Below are positions 34,552-44,044 of a DNA stretch of 64,000 nt, piece by piece; positions within the stretch are counted from its first letter, which is position 1; the number at the start of each line of letters is the position of its first letter. Location: assembly GCA_019118565.1 (NCBI GenBank), contig DWYR01000008.1, positions 149,333-213,332 on the forward strand, in the 5' to 3' direction. Both the position numbers and the translations under genes were made by a program. The DNA comes from Candidatus Alistipes avicola (GTDB taxonomy: Bacteria; Bacteroidota; Bacteroidia; Bacteroidales; Rikenellaceae). Below the pieces are notes generated by a model. It had not been told where the DNA came from and did no database searches. It was given only the letters and a program-made list of their open reading frames with translations.

Positions 34552-34641
34552 ATGCCGAACGGAAAGAAACATAAGCGTCATAAGATGGCGACACACAAGC
34601 GTAAAAAACGTCTTCGCAAGAATCGTCATAAGAAAAAGTAA
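34552..34641 (+). CDS. AURKAIP1/COX24-domain protein (29-residue ribosome-associated)
   Basis: A 29-codon gene: MPNGKKHKRHKMATHKRKKR followed by LRKNRHKKK. Sixteen residues are Lys or Arg and four are His. The pattern KRHKM-THKRKKRLRKNRHKKK matches the short Bacteroidota homologues of the C-terminal domain of mitochondrial AURKAIP1/COX24, annotated as a small ribosomal protein in this phylum. It is too short to be found by length filters. Location between HU and RNase G, the clear stop, and a terminator 34 bases on support it as a real gene. Confidence 0.85.
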   Translation: MPNGKKHKRHKMATHKRKKRLRKNRHKKK

Positions 34642-34971
34642 AGTAGCACGGCCTTAAGTGCTATCGAGATAGATAAAGCTAAAAGGGTGCAGGCTCTTTT
34701 AGCTTTACCTATTTTCCCGACCGGGCCTTTTGTTGAATCCGCGAATCCCGAGATGAGTTTGAAAAGGGCGGATCGGCTGTCGGGATATTTTGATTATCCG
34801 TTTGTTGAGAGGTGAAACATCTTGTAGAGCGCTTTTTTCTCCGGCACATCTCTGTCAAACAAAGAAAAACGGAAGTTGGATTGTCTCTCCGGAAAAGTAA
34901 AACAATCATTCATCCAAACCATAGTCGAATCGTGACGAGAGGGCGCTAAGTCCTGAGTTGCGCAAATATAT
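34642..34971 (+). other. Gene-free interval between the COX24-like gene and rng
   Basis: 330 bases. It holds a terminator (34675-34706) and otherwise nothing I can name: no TAnnTTTG box for rng and no open frame with family features. Confidence 0.6.
34675..34706 (+). terminator. Terminator after HU and the COX24-like gene
   Basis: AAAGCTAAAAG (34675-34685) pairs with CTTTTAGCTTT (34696-34706) across a 10-base loop. Stem GC is low, so strength is moderate. Confidence 0.65.
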
Positions 34972-36522
34972 ATGAATCGCGAATTAATAATTAACGTAAA
35001 TCCGACCGAAATCTCGATCGCACAGTGTGAGGATAAGGTGCTGGTCGAGCTTAGCAAGGAGCAGTGTCAGACGGGTTTTGCCGTTGGAGACATCTATCTG
35101 GGCAAGGTGCGTAAGATCATGCCGGGATTGAATGCGGCCTTTGTGAATGTCGGTCATGAAAAAGATGCCTTTATCCACTATCTCGATCTGGGAAGTCAGT
35201 TTTGTTCCTTGCAGAAATTAGTGGCGAGCTACCAGCCCGGCAAACGAGGTCTTCGTCTCGAAACGATGAAGATGGAACCCGCGATCGACAAGGCGGGGAA
35301 AATCTCTTCGTACCTGCAGGTCGGACAGATCGTCATGGTCCAGATCGCCAAGGAGGCCATTTCGACCAAAGGTCCCCGGTTGACGGCCGATATTTCATTG
35401 GCGGGACGCAACGTCGTGTTGGTCCCTTTCTCTTCGAAAGTTTTTTTGTCCCAGAAAATTCGTTCAAACGAAGAGAAGAAACGTTTGAAACGAATCGCCG
35501 CCGCCGTATTGCCTAAGAATTTCGGCGTGATTATCCGTACGGCGGCTACGGCAGCTAACGACAGTGATATTGAACAGGATATCCAGTCGTTGGTGGATAA
35601 GTGGCATAAGACGCTGGCCAATCTTCGTAAGAATACGGCTCCAGCCCTGTTGATGAGTGAACTTAGTCGGGCCAATACCATTATACGCGACTCGTTGAAC
35701 GGGTCTTTCTCTCAGATCGTGGTGGACGACGAGTCGATGTTCCGCGAGATTCAGGAGTATATCCGGAAGATTGAACCTCAAAGCGAGAAGCTGGTCAAAC
35801 TCTACAAGGGTAACGTCCCGATTTTCGATAACTTCGACATATCGAAACAGATCAAGTCGCTCTTTGCCAAATATGTTTCGCTACGTCGGGGTGCTTATCT
35901 GATTATCGAACATACGGAGGCGATGAACGTGATCGATGTCAATTCGGGCAACCGCACCAAGATCGACGACAACCAGGAGCAGACGGCCCTCGATGTCAAC
36001 TTGGCGGCGGCCCACGAGATTGCCCGGCAATTGCGCTTGCGTGATTTGGGCGGTATTGTCATCATTGATTTTATTGACATGCACAAGGCTCCGAACCGTC
36101 AGTTGCTCTACGACGAGATGGTCAAGCTGATGGCCAACGACAAGGCGAAGCATACGGTGCTGCCTCTGACCAAGTTCGGCTTGATGCAGATCACCCGTCA
36201 GCGCGTGCGGCCGGTTGCCGTGCAGGATGTGACGGATGTCTGCCCGACCTGCAACGGCAGCGGACGGATCGAGCCGACGGTTTTGCTGGACAAGAAGATC
36301 GAGAACCGTATCTCCTACTTTACGCAGGATGCCGGATACAAATACATCAAACTGCGGGTCAGCCCCTATGTTTCTTCCTTTCTGAAACACGGTTGGTGGC
36401 CTCTCTATCTGCGTTGGATGTGGAAATACAAGGTGCGTCTGAAGATCGTTGCTGACCAGAGCGTCGGGATCGTGGACGTGCATTATTACGACAAGAAAGG
36501 ACACGATCTGAACCGGGGTTAA
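34972..36522 (+). CDS. rng: Ribonuclease G (Rne/Rng family)
   Basis: Endoribonuclease that processes rRNA 5' ends and turns over mRNA. It is 516 residues, so RNase G-like rather than the long RNase E. An S1 RNA-binding domain lies at about 37-130 (GDIYLGKVRKIMPGLNAAFV). The catalytic metal ligands are Asp322 in MNVIDVNSG and Asp366 in VIIDFIDMH. The zinc-link CPTCNGSG begins at Cys424, with Cys427, and holds the dimer together. No C-terminal degradosome scaffold is present. Confidence 0.96.
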   Translation: MNRELIINVNPTEISIAQCEDKVLVELSKEQCQTGFAVGDIYLGKVRKIMPGLNAAFVNVGHEKDAFIHYLDLGSQFCSLQKLVASYQPGKRGLRLETMKMEPAIDKAGKISSYLQVGQIVMVQIAKEAISTKGPRLTADISLAGRNVVLVPFSSKVFLSQKIRSNEEKKRLKRIAAAVLPKNFGVIIRTAATAANDSDIEQDIQSLVDKWHKTLANLRKNTAPALLMSELSRANTIIRDSLNGSFSQIVVDDESMFREIQEYIRKIEPQSEKLVKLYKGNVPIFDNFDISKQIKSLFAKYVSLRRGAYLIIEHTEAMNVIDVNSGNRTKIDDNQEQTALDVNLAAAHEIARQLRLRDLGGIVIIDFIDMHKAPNRQLLYDEMVKLMANDKAKHTVLPLTKFGLMQITRQRVRPVAVQDVTDVCPTCNGSGRIEPTVLLDKKIENRISYFTQDAGYKYIKLRVSPYVSSFLKHGWWPLYLRWMWKYKVRLKIVADQSVGIVDVHYYDKKGHDLNRG

Positions 36523-36531
36523 ACATACGGA

Positions 36532-36567
36532 GCCTCGCGGAGAGGGATCTCCGTGAGGCCCTTTTTT
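36532..36567 (+). terminator. Terminator after rng
   Basis: GCCTCGCGGAGA (36532-36543) pairs with TCTCCGTGAGGC (36548-36559), with one G-T pair, followed by CCTTTTTTAT. Confidence 0.85.
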
Positions 36568-36595
36568 ATCAAGCGACAAGGCTGTCGGATCAACC

Positions 36596-39500
36596 ATGAA
36601 TACTGTAGAAAAACCCAATATGCTTAAGTTGCTTGCTGGGGCGGAGGCGCTCGGCGAAATGGTGCGTGCGATCGAGTCGGACGACAAGACCGTCTGTTTG
36701 AAGGATCTGGTTGGAGGAGCTCTCTCGGCATACGCAGCGGGGTTGATCGCTCGGGTGGGAGGTCTTCATCTCTTTGTGGCCGAGGATCGGGATGCAGCCG
36801 CTTATCTGATGAACGATCTGTATGGTCTGTTGGACGAGAGCCGGATCTATTTTTTCCCGACCTCTTATAAGCGTTCGATCGTTTACGGTACGGAGGATCC
36901 CCAGGGAATCGTGCAGCGGACAGCTGCGTTGAATGCACTGCGGGGAGAACTTCCGACAGGCGACTATCTGGTGGTTTGTACCTATCCCGAGGCGTTGGCC
37001 GAGCGTGTAACCGACCCCGATGCGATGGGGCGCAGAACGATCCGAATTGGAGTCGGCAGCAAATTGCCGATTGCGGATCTCGAACAACAATTGATCGATG
37101 CCGGTTTTACACGGGTCGATTTCGTTTATGAGCCAGGGCAATACTCTGTCCGTGGCGGTATCTTCGATGTTTTTTCCTTTTCGGAGAGTAAGCCGTTCCG
37201 ACTCGATTTTTTCGGCGATGAGGTGGACTCCATCCGTCGGTTCGAGATCTCCAGCCAGCTCTCGGCCGAGAAGATGACGCAGATCGAGATTGTCCCCAAG
37301 TTGAACGATGCGGCCGGCGACCGGATTTCGTTATTGGCGTTTGCAGACGAGGCTACCTGTTGGTTCTTCGATACCGATTATGTGCTGAGACGAGTGAATG
37401 ACGTGCGCCGCAAGACGCTGGCGGAGATGGAGGAACCGGCCGAAATAGATCGACATCTGAGTAGTCGGAACATGTTGCTGGAGGATATGGCCGGGATGCG
37501 GATTTTCGAATTGCGTGACAATTTGAAAGAGCGTTCAGCCGATCGTGTCATCCAGTTCCATACGGCTCCCCAGCCCAAGTTCAATAAGAATTTCAACCTG
37601 CTGGCCGATGATTTGGCCTGGAATGCGCAGCAGGGATATACGACCTATATCCTTTCCCAGAATAAAGCTCAGCTGGAACGTCTTGAAAATATCTTCTACC
37701 AGTCGGGGCGGCGCGAGGTGCGGATCAACCCGATGCCGCTGATTCTGCATGAGGGATTTATCGACCATGCTCTGAAACTCTGTTTCTATACCGACCACCA
37801 GATCTTCGACCGCTACCAGCGCTACCGCATCAACGGCGAGATCAAACGGGACGAACAGATGACCGTGGCGGAATTGAATCAGTTGCGTTTGGGTGACTAT
37901 GTGGTACATATCGACCATGGTATCGGTCGTTTCGGCGGACTGGTCAAGATCAACGAGAACGGGAAGATGCACGAGGCTATCAAGCTGATATACAAGGATA
38001 ACGACGTGTTGTTCGTGCATGTGCACGCCCTGCATCGGATTTCGCGCTACAAGAGCGGCGACGGCGAGCCGCCCAAGATCTACAAACTGGGCAGCGGCGC
38101 TTGGCAGAAACTCAAAACCACGGCGAAACGGGCAGTCAAGGATATCTCTCGCGAACTCATTGCCTTGTATGCCAAACGCAAGGCGAGCAAAGGGTTTGCT
38201 TTCTCGCCGGACAGTTACTTGCAACAGGAGCTGGAGGCCTCGTTCATGTGGGAGGATACGCCCGATCAGCAGAGTGCCACGCAGGCTGTCAAACGGGACA
38301 TGGAGTCCGATCAGCCGATGGATCGTCTGGTCTGCGGCGATGTCGGGTTCGGCAAGACAGAGGTGGCGATCCGGGCTGCGTTCAAGGCGGCTACCGACGG
38401 TAAACAGGTGGCCGTGCTGGTCCCGACGACGATCCTTGCCATGCAGCATTATCGCACATTTGTACGCCGTTTGAAGGATTTTCCGGTGAAGGTGGAGTAC
38501 CTAAACCGGACGAAATCCTCGGCCGAGACGACCCGGATCCTTAAGGAGTTGGAGGAGGGGCAGGTCGATATTCTGATCGGAACACACAAGATATTGGGCA
38601 AGCAGGTGAAGTTCCACGACCTGGGCTTGCTCATTATCGACGAGGAACAGAAATTCGGTGTGGCGGCTAAGGAGAAGTTGACGCAGATGAGTGTCAATGT
38701 CGATACGCTTACGCTTACGGCGACACCGATTCCCCGTACGTTGCAGTTTTCGCTCATGGGTTCGCGCGATCTGTCGATCATCTCGACTCCCCCGCCCAAC
38801 CGTCAGCCCATCGTGACCGAATCGCATGTCTTTTCGGAGGAGATCGTGCGGGATGCGATCAATGCGGAACTTGCCCGTGGTGGTCAGGTCTATTTCGTCC
38901 ACAACCGGGTGGAAGATCTGATGACTTTGCAGGGGTTGGTGACGCGCCTTTGCCCGCAGGCCAGGGTTGCAACCGGACACGGAAAAATGCCGGCTACGGA
39001 GTTGGAGAGGTTGATTATGGACTTTATTTACGGGGAGTTCGACGTGCTGATTGCGACGACGATCGTAGAGAACGGCATCGACATTCCCAATGCCAATACG
39101 ATCATCATCGACAATGCGCAGAACTTCGGGTTGAGCGACCTGCACCAGATGCGCGGCCGGGTGGGACGCGGTGATCAACGGGGTTATTGCTACCTGCTTT
39201 CTCCTCCCGATGAGTTGCTGACCCCCGATGCGCGTCGTCGTTTGCGGGCGATCGAGGAGTTCTCTGATTTGGGATCGGGCTTCAACATTGCCATGCAGGA
39301 TCTCGATATCCGGGGAGCGGGCAATCTGTTGGGGGCCGAACAGAGTGGTTTTATTGCCGACATCGGATTCGAGACTTACCAGAAGATCATGCAGGAGGCG
39401 ATCGCCGAGTTGCGGGCCGAAGGTCTCGATGTGCCGGGAATGAGCGGAGCCGAGCAAGAGGTGGTCGATCGGATGAACTTTATCTCGGACAGTACGATCG

Positions 39501-39928
39501 AGATCGATGCCGAAGCCGAGTTGCCGGATTCGTACGTGCAACAACCGGCCGAGAAGCTGCGCCTGTATCGGGAATTGGACACCGCACGCGACGAAGAGAC
39601 ATTGCAGAAGTTTGAAGCGCGGCTTGTCGACCGTTTCGGCCCGCTGCCGCAACAGGCTCTTAATCTGTTTAATGTGGTTCGTTTGCGTTGGGAGGCCGTG
39701 CGGCTGGGTATGGAGCGTGTAAAGGTGAAGAACGGCTTGATGATCGTCCAATTCGTAGGCGACGAACACTCTCCCTACTATCAGAGCGAGGTCTTCCGGG
39801 AACTTTTGCGTAAAATTACGCAGCACCCTGATCGCTTTGTACTTAAGCAACACAATAATCGCCTGGCAATGACCGTTAGAGGAGTTAAGGATATAGCAGA
39901 GGCATGTCGGATTCTCAAGTCGCTTTGA
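36596..39928 (+). CDS. mfd: Transcription-repair coupling factor
   Basis: Removes RNA polymerase stalled at DNA lesions and recruits UvrA. The 1110-residue protein has the full Mfd order. A UvrB-like N-terminal module includes RGGIFDVFSFSE. The RNAP-interaction domain (CarD-like) is near 430-490 (LRLGDYVVHIDHGIGRFGGL). The translocase motor has Walker A GDVGFGKTE at 581-589 (Lys587) and Walker B IIDEEQKFG, then TATPIPRTL and MRGRVGRGDQRGY. The C-terminal D7 domain closes the protein. It begins the run mfd-coaX-barrel-TPR-lptC-CNNM, whose genes are 60 bases or less apart. Confidence 0.97.
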   Translation: MNTVEKPNMLKLLAGAEALGEMVRAIESDDKTVCLKDLVGGALSAYAAGLIARVGGLHLFVAEDRDAAAYLMNDLYGLLDESRIYFFPTSYKRSIVYGTEDPQGIVQRTAALNALRGELPTGDYLVVCTYPEALAERVTDPDAMGRRTIRIGVGSKLPIADLEQQLIDAGFTRVDFVYEPGQYSVRGGIFDVFSFSESKPFRLDFFGDEVDSIRRFEISSQLSAEKMTQIEIVPKLNDAAGDRISLLAFADEATCWFFDTDYVLRRVNDVRRKTLAEMEEPAEIDRHLSSRNMLLEDMAGMRIFELRDNLKERSADRVIQFHTAPQPKFNKNFNLLADDLAWNAQQGYTTYILSQNKAQLERLENIFYQSGRREVRINPMPLILHEGFIDHALKLCFYTDHQIFDRYQRYRINGEIKRDEQMTVAELNQLRLGDYVVHIDHGIGRFGGLVKINENGKMHEAIKLIYKDNDVLFVHVHALHRISRYKSGDGEPPKIYKLGSGAWQKLKTTAKRAVKDISRELIALYAKRKASKGFAFSPDSYLQQELEASFMWEDTPDQQSATQAVKRDMESDQPMDRLVCGDVGFGKTEVAIRAAFKAATDGKQVAVLVPTTILAMQHYRTFVRRLKDFPVKVEYLNRTKSSAETTRILKELEEGQVDILIGTHKILGKQVKFHDLGLLIIDEEQKFGVAAKEKLTQMSVNVDTLTLTATPIPRTLQFSLMGSRDLSIISTPPPNRQPIVTESHVFSEEIVRDAINAELARGGQVYFVHNRVEDLMTLQGLVTRLCPQARVATGHGKMPATELERLIMDFIYGEFDVLIATTIVENGIDIPNANTIIIDNAQNFGLSDLHQMRGRVGRGDQRGYCYLLSPPDELLTPDARRRLRAIEEFSDLGSGFNIAMQDLDIRGAGNLLGAEQSGFIADIGFETYQKIMQEAIAELRAEGLDVPGMSGAEQEVVDRMNFISDSTIEIDAEAELPDSYVQQPAEKLRLYRELDTARDEETLQKFEARLVDRFGPLPQQALNLFNVVRLRWEAVRLGMERVKVKNGLMIVQFVGDEHSPYYQSEVFRELLRKITQHPDRFVLKQHNNRLAMTVRGVKDIAEACRILKSL

Positions 39929-39951
39929 ATGGGTGAAGTAGGTTTTCTCAG

Positions 39952-40695
39952 ATGCATTTGGCAGTAGATATCGGTAACAGTCGGGTCAAATACGCCGTGT
40001 TTGACCGGGGTATTTTGTTGTCCAAGGGATGTGTCGATACGATGGATGAGATGGTTCTGTCGGATATTCTGTCGGAGTATCCGACCGTTTCCCGTTCGAT
40101 CGTGGCATCGACTCGCGGTCGGGCCGACGAGACAACCGAACTGCTTCGACGGCGTGTGGGCCATTGTTTGAGACTCTCGGCCCATCCTCCGGTTCCTCTC
40201 GGCATTGCGTATGCTACTCCAGAGACGTTGGGAGAGGATCGGCTGGCAGCGGCGGTTGGAGCGGCAAGTCTGCATCCGGGTCGTAATTTGCTGATCGTCG
40301 ATTTCGGAACTGCCATAACGATTGACTTGGTTACGGCCGAGGGGGTCTTTCTCGGAGGCAATATCTCCCCCGGTATGGCGATGCGTTTCAAGGCTTTGGC
40401 GGATCATACGGCTGCTTTGCCTTTGTGCAGTGCCGTGGAGGACTATGTGTTGGTCGGCCGCTCGACACGGGAGGCCATCGAGCAGGGCGTTTTAAACGGA
40501 ATAGCATTCGAAATAGAAGGATATATCGCTCGCATAGAGAAGGAAATGAACTCTTTGTCGATAATTTTTACGGGAGGCGATGCAAAATTCTTTGCGAAAA
40601 GAATTAAAAATACGATATTTGCACATTGTGATCTGGTCTTTCTGGGCCTGAATCGAATCTTAGAGTACAATGCAAGTGAAGAGAGCCGTCGTTAA
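39952..40695 (+). CDS. coaX: Type III pantothenate kinase
   Basis: First step of coenzyme A synthesis. 247 residues with the ASKHA-fold phosphate loop MHLAVDIGNSRVKYAVF (Asp6), the pantothenate-binding region GEDRLAAAVGA and the adenosine/metal motif VDFGTAITIDLV, then GGNISPGMAMR. Type III kinases need a monovalent cation and resist CoA feedback. Its last 26 bases overlap the start of the following barrel gene in another frame. Confidence 0.96.
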   Translation: MHLAVDIGNSRVKYAVFDRGILLSKGCVDTMDEMVLSDILSEYPTVSRSIVASTRGRADETTELLRRRVGHCLRLSAHPPVPLGIAYATPETLGEDRLAAAVGAASLHPGRNLLIVDFGTAITIDLVTAEGVFLGGNISPGMAMRFKALADHTAALPLCSAVEDYVLVGRSTREAIEQGVLNGIAFEIEGYIARIEKEMNSLSIIFTGGDAKFFAKRIKNTIFAHCDLVFLGLNRILEYNASEESRR

Positions 40696-42016
40696 ACTGG
40701 GCCTTGTGCTGGCCATGATCATCCCGTGTGCAGCTTGGGGACAGTCGAGCAGCACCAATGCTTTTTCTCCGTATTCGATGTACGGTCTGGGTGAATTACA
40801 GACACCCGGTACGCTGAGGACCCGTTCGATGGGCGGCGTAGGCATCGGTATGAGAAGCACCTCTTCGATCAACTTACTGAACCCGGCTTCGTATAGCGTT
40901 GTGCGGCCAAAATCTTTTGTTTTTGATTTCGGAGTCGAAGGACAATGCTTTTACAACGCACAGAAATACGGCGGGCAAACGTTGAAAACGAGTAACTATA
41001 CGTTCAATTTCCATGATATTGCCTTCCAGATGCCTTTGGCTCGGAGAGTTGGGTTGGGATTCAGTTTGACTCCCTACAGCAGTGTCGGTTACCGAATGAA
41101 ACACGAGGAGACCAGCGATGATATTTGGGGAAATATCGGACGGGTACAATATCAGTGGGAAGGAGACGGCGACGTAACCGAAGTCAAGCTCGGAGTGGGA
41201 TGGGAAATCATCCCGGGTTTGTCGATCGGAGCGGCTCTCCAGTACTATTGGGGGGATATCGATCGAACGTATAAGACGGCTATCCTTGAAAATATCGTGG
41301 GGGGAGATCAGATTGCAAGCGCTTCCGGTGTGGAAAATTACAGTATTTCCCGTTTGAAAGGGCAGTTCGGTTTACAGTGGTCACCGATCTATAACCGTCG
41401 TCGAATTTTGACCATCGGAGCGACATATGATATTGGCGGGAATTTGAACCCGAAAGTGACGAAGAGCGTTACGACCGGAGATGTGATTACCTCGGTAGCC
41501 AAAGGCGATACGGTTCGTCTCGACTTGAAATTGCCTCGTCAGATTGCCGTCGGGATCTATTATACGACACCAAAGATCGCCGTTGGTGCCGATTACGTTT
41601 ATCAGAACTGGCGCGGCAGCAATTCCCGAATCGTTGAACGGGCGGCAGGCGGCTTCGATGTAGCCTATCGCAATACGAGTACCTTCAAGGTCGGTGTAGA
41701 ATATACGCCGAATCGAGGGGATATTCGTAGCGTACTGAAACGATGGTCTTATCGGGCCGGAGTTCGTTACGGTACGTTTAATCAAACTTTCGGCGGATTG
41801 AATGTCAACGAGTATGCCGTTACGTTGGGTGTCGGTATTCCACTTCGGATCATGGGCTCTTCGGCGATCGACTTGGGCGTGGAGCTTGGTCAAAGGGGAA
41901 GTTTCGATCGGATCAACGAGCAAATCGGACTGGTAAAGCAGACCTATTTCAAGTTCTCGATCGGTATTACGATGTTCGGAGAGGATTATTGGTTCGTTCG
42001 CCCGAAATATGATTAG
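40670..42016 (+). CDS. FadL/OmpP1-like outer-membrane beta-barrel protein
   Basis: 448 residues with a signal peptide (MQVKRAVVKLGLVLAMIIPC, cleaved near AWGQ, residue 25). The N-terminal SPYSMYGLGELQTPGTLRTR and SMGGVGIGMR, followed by LLNPASY, resemble the hatch and first strands of FadL-type barrels. The remainder is amphipathic strands (VGLGFSLTPYSSVGYRM). The gene overlaps coaX by 26 bases; no downstream Met leaves a complete signal peptide, so the overlap is genuine. It lies in the same conserved string as lptC and the SurA/PpiD-like gene. Confidence 0.78.
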   Translation: MQVKRAVVKLGLVLAMIIPCAAWGQSSSTNAFSPYSMYGLGELQTPGTLRTRSMGGVGIGMRSTSSINLLNPASYSVVRPKSFVFDFGVEGQCFYNAQKYGGQTLKTSNYTFNFHDIAFQMPLARRVGLGFSLTPYSSVGYRMKHEETSDDIWGNIGRVQYQWEGDGDVTEVKLGVGWEIIPGLSIGAALQYYWGDIDRTYKTAILENIVGGDQIASASGVENYSISRLKGQFGLQWSPIYNRRRILTIGATYDIGGNLNPKVTKSVTTGDVITSVAKGDTVRLDLKLPRQIAVGIYYTTPKIAVGADYVYQNWRGSNSRIVERAAGGFDVAYRNTSTFKVGVEYTPNRGDIRSVLKRWSYRAGVRYGTFNQTFGGLNVNEYAVTLGVGIPLRIMGSSAIDLGVELGQRGSFDRINEQIGLVKQTYFKFSIGITMFGEDYWFVRPKYD

Positions 42017-42061
42017 GAAATCAGGAAAGAGTACTAAAAAACAACATAAATAATACGAGAA

Positions 42062-43405
42062 ATGAAGTGTGTAAAAGTTTTGTTGTCGACAGCACTTATG
42101 TTTGCTGCGGCAGTTTCCGTCGCTCAGGATTTCAGCGATCCTCGTTTTGCCGCTTGGGGTGATACTCCCGAACAGCGTAAGGAGAATATTTTGACGAGTA
42201 ATTTGTTGAAAGAAGCCGTTGACGCTCGTGACTACGATATGGCTGCGGTTTATTTCCAAACGTTGGCTCAGCAGGCTCCTTCGGCATCGGAGGCGACTTT
42301 TATTCGTGGCGCACAGATCTATTCGGGCAAGGTTCAGCGGGCCCGTTCGCTTGACGAAAAGAAAGTGATGCTGGATTCACTGATGTCGATTTACGACCTT
42401 CGTGTTCAGTACTTCCCCAACAGTAGCAACTATGGAAAGGCCTATGTGCTGGCTCGCAAGGCCAACGAGTACCTGACCTATAATCCGAGTGATCGGGAGG
42501 GTGTGCGCCGACTTTATGACGAGGCGGTGGCTGCGGGTCTGGAGTCCGGCTACGGCGATTTGTCCGAGGTGGCTCTGATCTATTTTAAGAATCTTTGCGA
42601 CGACTATAAGATGGGGCTGATTTATCCCGACGTGCTGTTGACTCAGTACGAGCGCCTGAACCCGATTTTCGCAAACAACGACCCGACGGTGACCGAGCGC
42701 CGCTCGCAGTTCGACACGCTCTTCGCAGCGAGCGGAGTGGCAAACTGTGAGAACCTGGAGGAGATGTTCCGTGTGCGCATCGAAGCGGCTCCGGACGATG
42801 TGGATCTGCTCAAACAGGCCGTATCGTTGATGGCTCATGCAAATTGCGACTCTCCGTTCTTCTTCGAGATTGCCGAGAAATATTATGTATTGGATCCCTC
42901 TTCGGATACGGCTATGATGCTGGCACAGGGCTTCCAGGCTGCCGGCGATTATGGCAAGGCAACCACCTATCTGCGTGAGACCCTCGCCGTTGAGACCGAT
43001 CCTCAGAAACGAGGCCTGCTGTTGGTTACGATCAGTCTGAACGAGCTGGCTGCGAACCGTGCATCGGCTGCAGCTACGGCAGCAACTGAGGCTCGCAACC
43101 TGGATCCGAACAACGGTATGGCATACTTTGCATTGGCTCAGGCTTATGCAGCCGCAGCGTCGGGTTGTGCCGGTATCGACGGCCAGGCTGTATATTGGGT
43201 TGCATACGATGTGATGTCGCAGGCAGCCAATCTGTTGGCTGATGATGCAACCTATGGTCCTGCCGCCCGTACGATGGCCTCGAATTACCGGGCTCATTTC
43301 CCGTCGGCCGAAGAGTTGTTCTTCAACGAGTTGCGTGAAGGTTCCCGTTATACGGTCACTTGCGGTCCTGCCAGCGGTATTTCGACGACCGTCCGTGCAC
43401 GATAA
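42062..43405 (+). CDS. Periplasmic tetratricopeptide repeat protein
   Basis: 447 residues with a signal peptide (MKCVKVLLSTALMFAAAVSV, cleaved near AQ). The body is alpha-helical with degenerate TPR units, for example LLKEAVDARDYDMAAVYFQT, KAYVLARKANEYLTYNPSD and AMMLAQGFQAAGDYGKATTY, then ATEARNLDPNNGMAYFALAQ. It probably scaffolds an envelope complex. The lptC gene starts 13 bases later. Several Bacteroidota genomes keep a TPR gene at this position, which is recall rather than a search result. Confidence 0.82.
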   Translation: MKCVKVLLSTALMFAAAVSVAQDFSDPRFAAWGDTPEQRKENILTSNLLKEAVDARDYDMAAVYFQTLAQQAPSASEATFIRGAQIYSGKVQRARSLDEKKVMLDSLMSIYDLRVQYFPNSSNYGKAYVLARKANEYLTYNPSDREGVRRLYDEAVAAGLESGYGDLSEVALIYFKNLCDDYKMGLIYPDVLLTQYERLNPIFANNDPTVTERRSQFDTLFAASGVANCENLEEMFRVRIEAAPDDVDLLKQAVSLMAHANCDSPFFFEIAEKYYVLDPSSDTAMMLAQGFQAAGDYGKATTYLRETLAVETDPQKRGLLLVTISLNELAANRASAAATAATEARNLDPNNGMAYFALAQAYAAAASGCAGIDGQAVYWVAYDVMSQAANLLADDATYGPAARTMASNYRAHFPSAEELFFNELREGSRYTVTCGPASGISTTVRAR

Positions 43406-43418
43406 TTAAAAATTCGAA

Positions 43419-44033
43419 ATGATGCTCCGAAGCATTCATCGAAATACTATGGTAGCACTCCTCTTTGCGGGGAGTGCTATCTTGCTATTTTCTTGTGGTC
43501 ACGATGCTGCACCGGTGGAGTATCACGACGAAGGGCTGATGACCGAGTACAGTGAGAATTTCGTTCGAACGGAGTCGGAAAACGGGCGAAAGGCTTTCAT
43601 CTTCAAGGCTCCGTTGGTCGAAGGTTACGCCTATGCCAAAGAGCCTTATCGGGAATTCCGAAAGGGGGTCGATATGACAACGTTCCATAAGGACAGTGCC
43701 GATGTCGTCGATACGCGTCTGACGGCGAACTATGCGATTTATTATGAGAATCGTGATTTGTGGGAGGCGAAGGGCAATGTCGTGGTGAAGAAATCCAACG
43801 GGCAGGAACTCTACTCACAGCAGTTGTTTTGGAATGCGAAGACGCATCGGATCTGGTCGAATGTCGATACCAAGATCGTACAGGAGGCCGGTCGGGGAGA
43901 TATGATCGTCGAGGGATTCGAATCGGACGAATCGTTGAAAGACTGGACGTTCCGCCGAATAAAAGGGCGCATGTTGGTCAATGTAGAACCGACTCCGGTT
44001 GACGATTCGGATTCCGGAGAGTCTGCCGAATAA
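43419..44033 (+). CDS. lptC: LPS export ABC transporter periplasmic protein LptC
   Basis: Inner-membrane-anchored bridge that takes lipopolysaccharide from LptB2FG to LptA. 204 residues. The N terminus has a hydrophobic anchor ending in a lipobox-like ILLFSCGHD, typical of Bacteroidota LptC. The beta-jellyroll follows: LTANYAIYYENRDLWEAKGN, VVVKKSNGQELYSQQLFWNA, then IWSNVDTKI. The acidic tail (DDSDSGESAE) lies in the periplasm. No lptA or lptB is adjacent. Confidence 0.92.
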   Translation: MMLRSIHRNTMVALLFAGSAILLFSCGHDAAPVEYHDEGLMTEYSENFVRTESENGRKAFIFKAPLVEGYAYAKEPYREFRKGVDMTTFHKDSADVVDTRLTANYAIYYENRDLWEAKGNVVVKKSNGQELYSQQLFWNAKTHRIWSNVDTKIVQEAGRGDMIVEGFESDESLKDWTFRRIKGRMLVNVEPTPVDDSDSGESAE

Positions 44034-44044
44034 TACGAAAAGCC

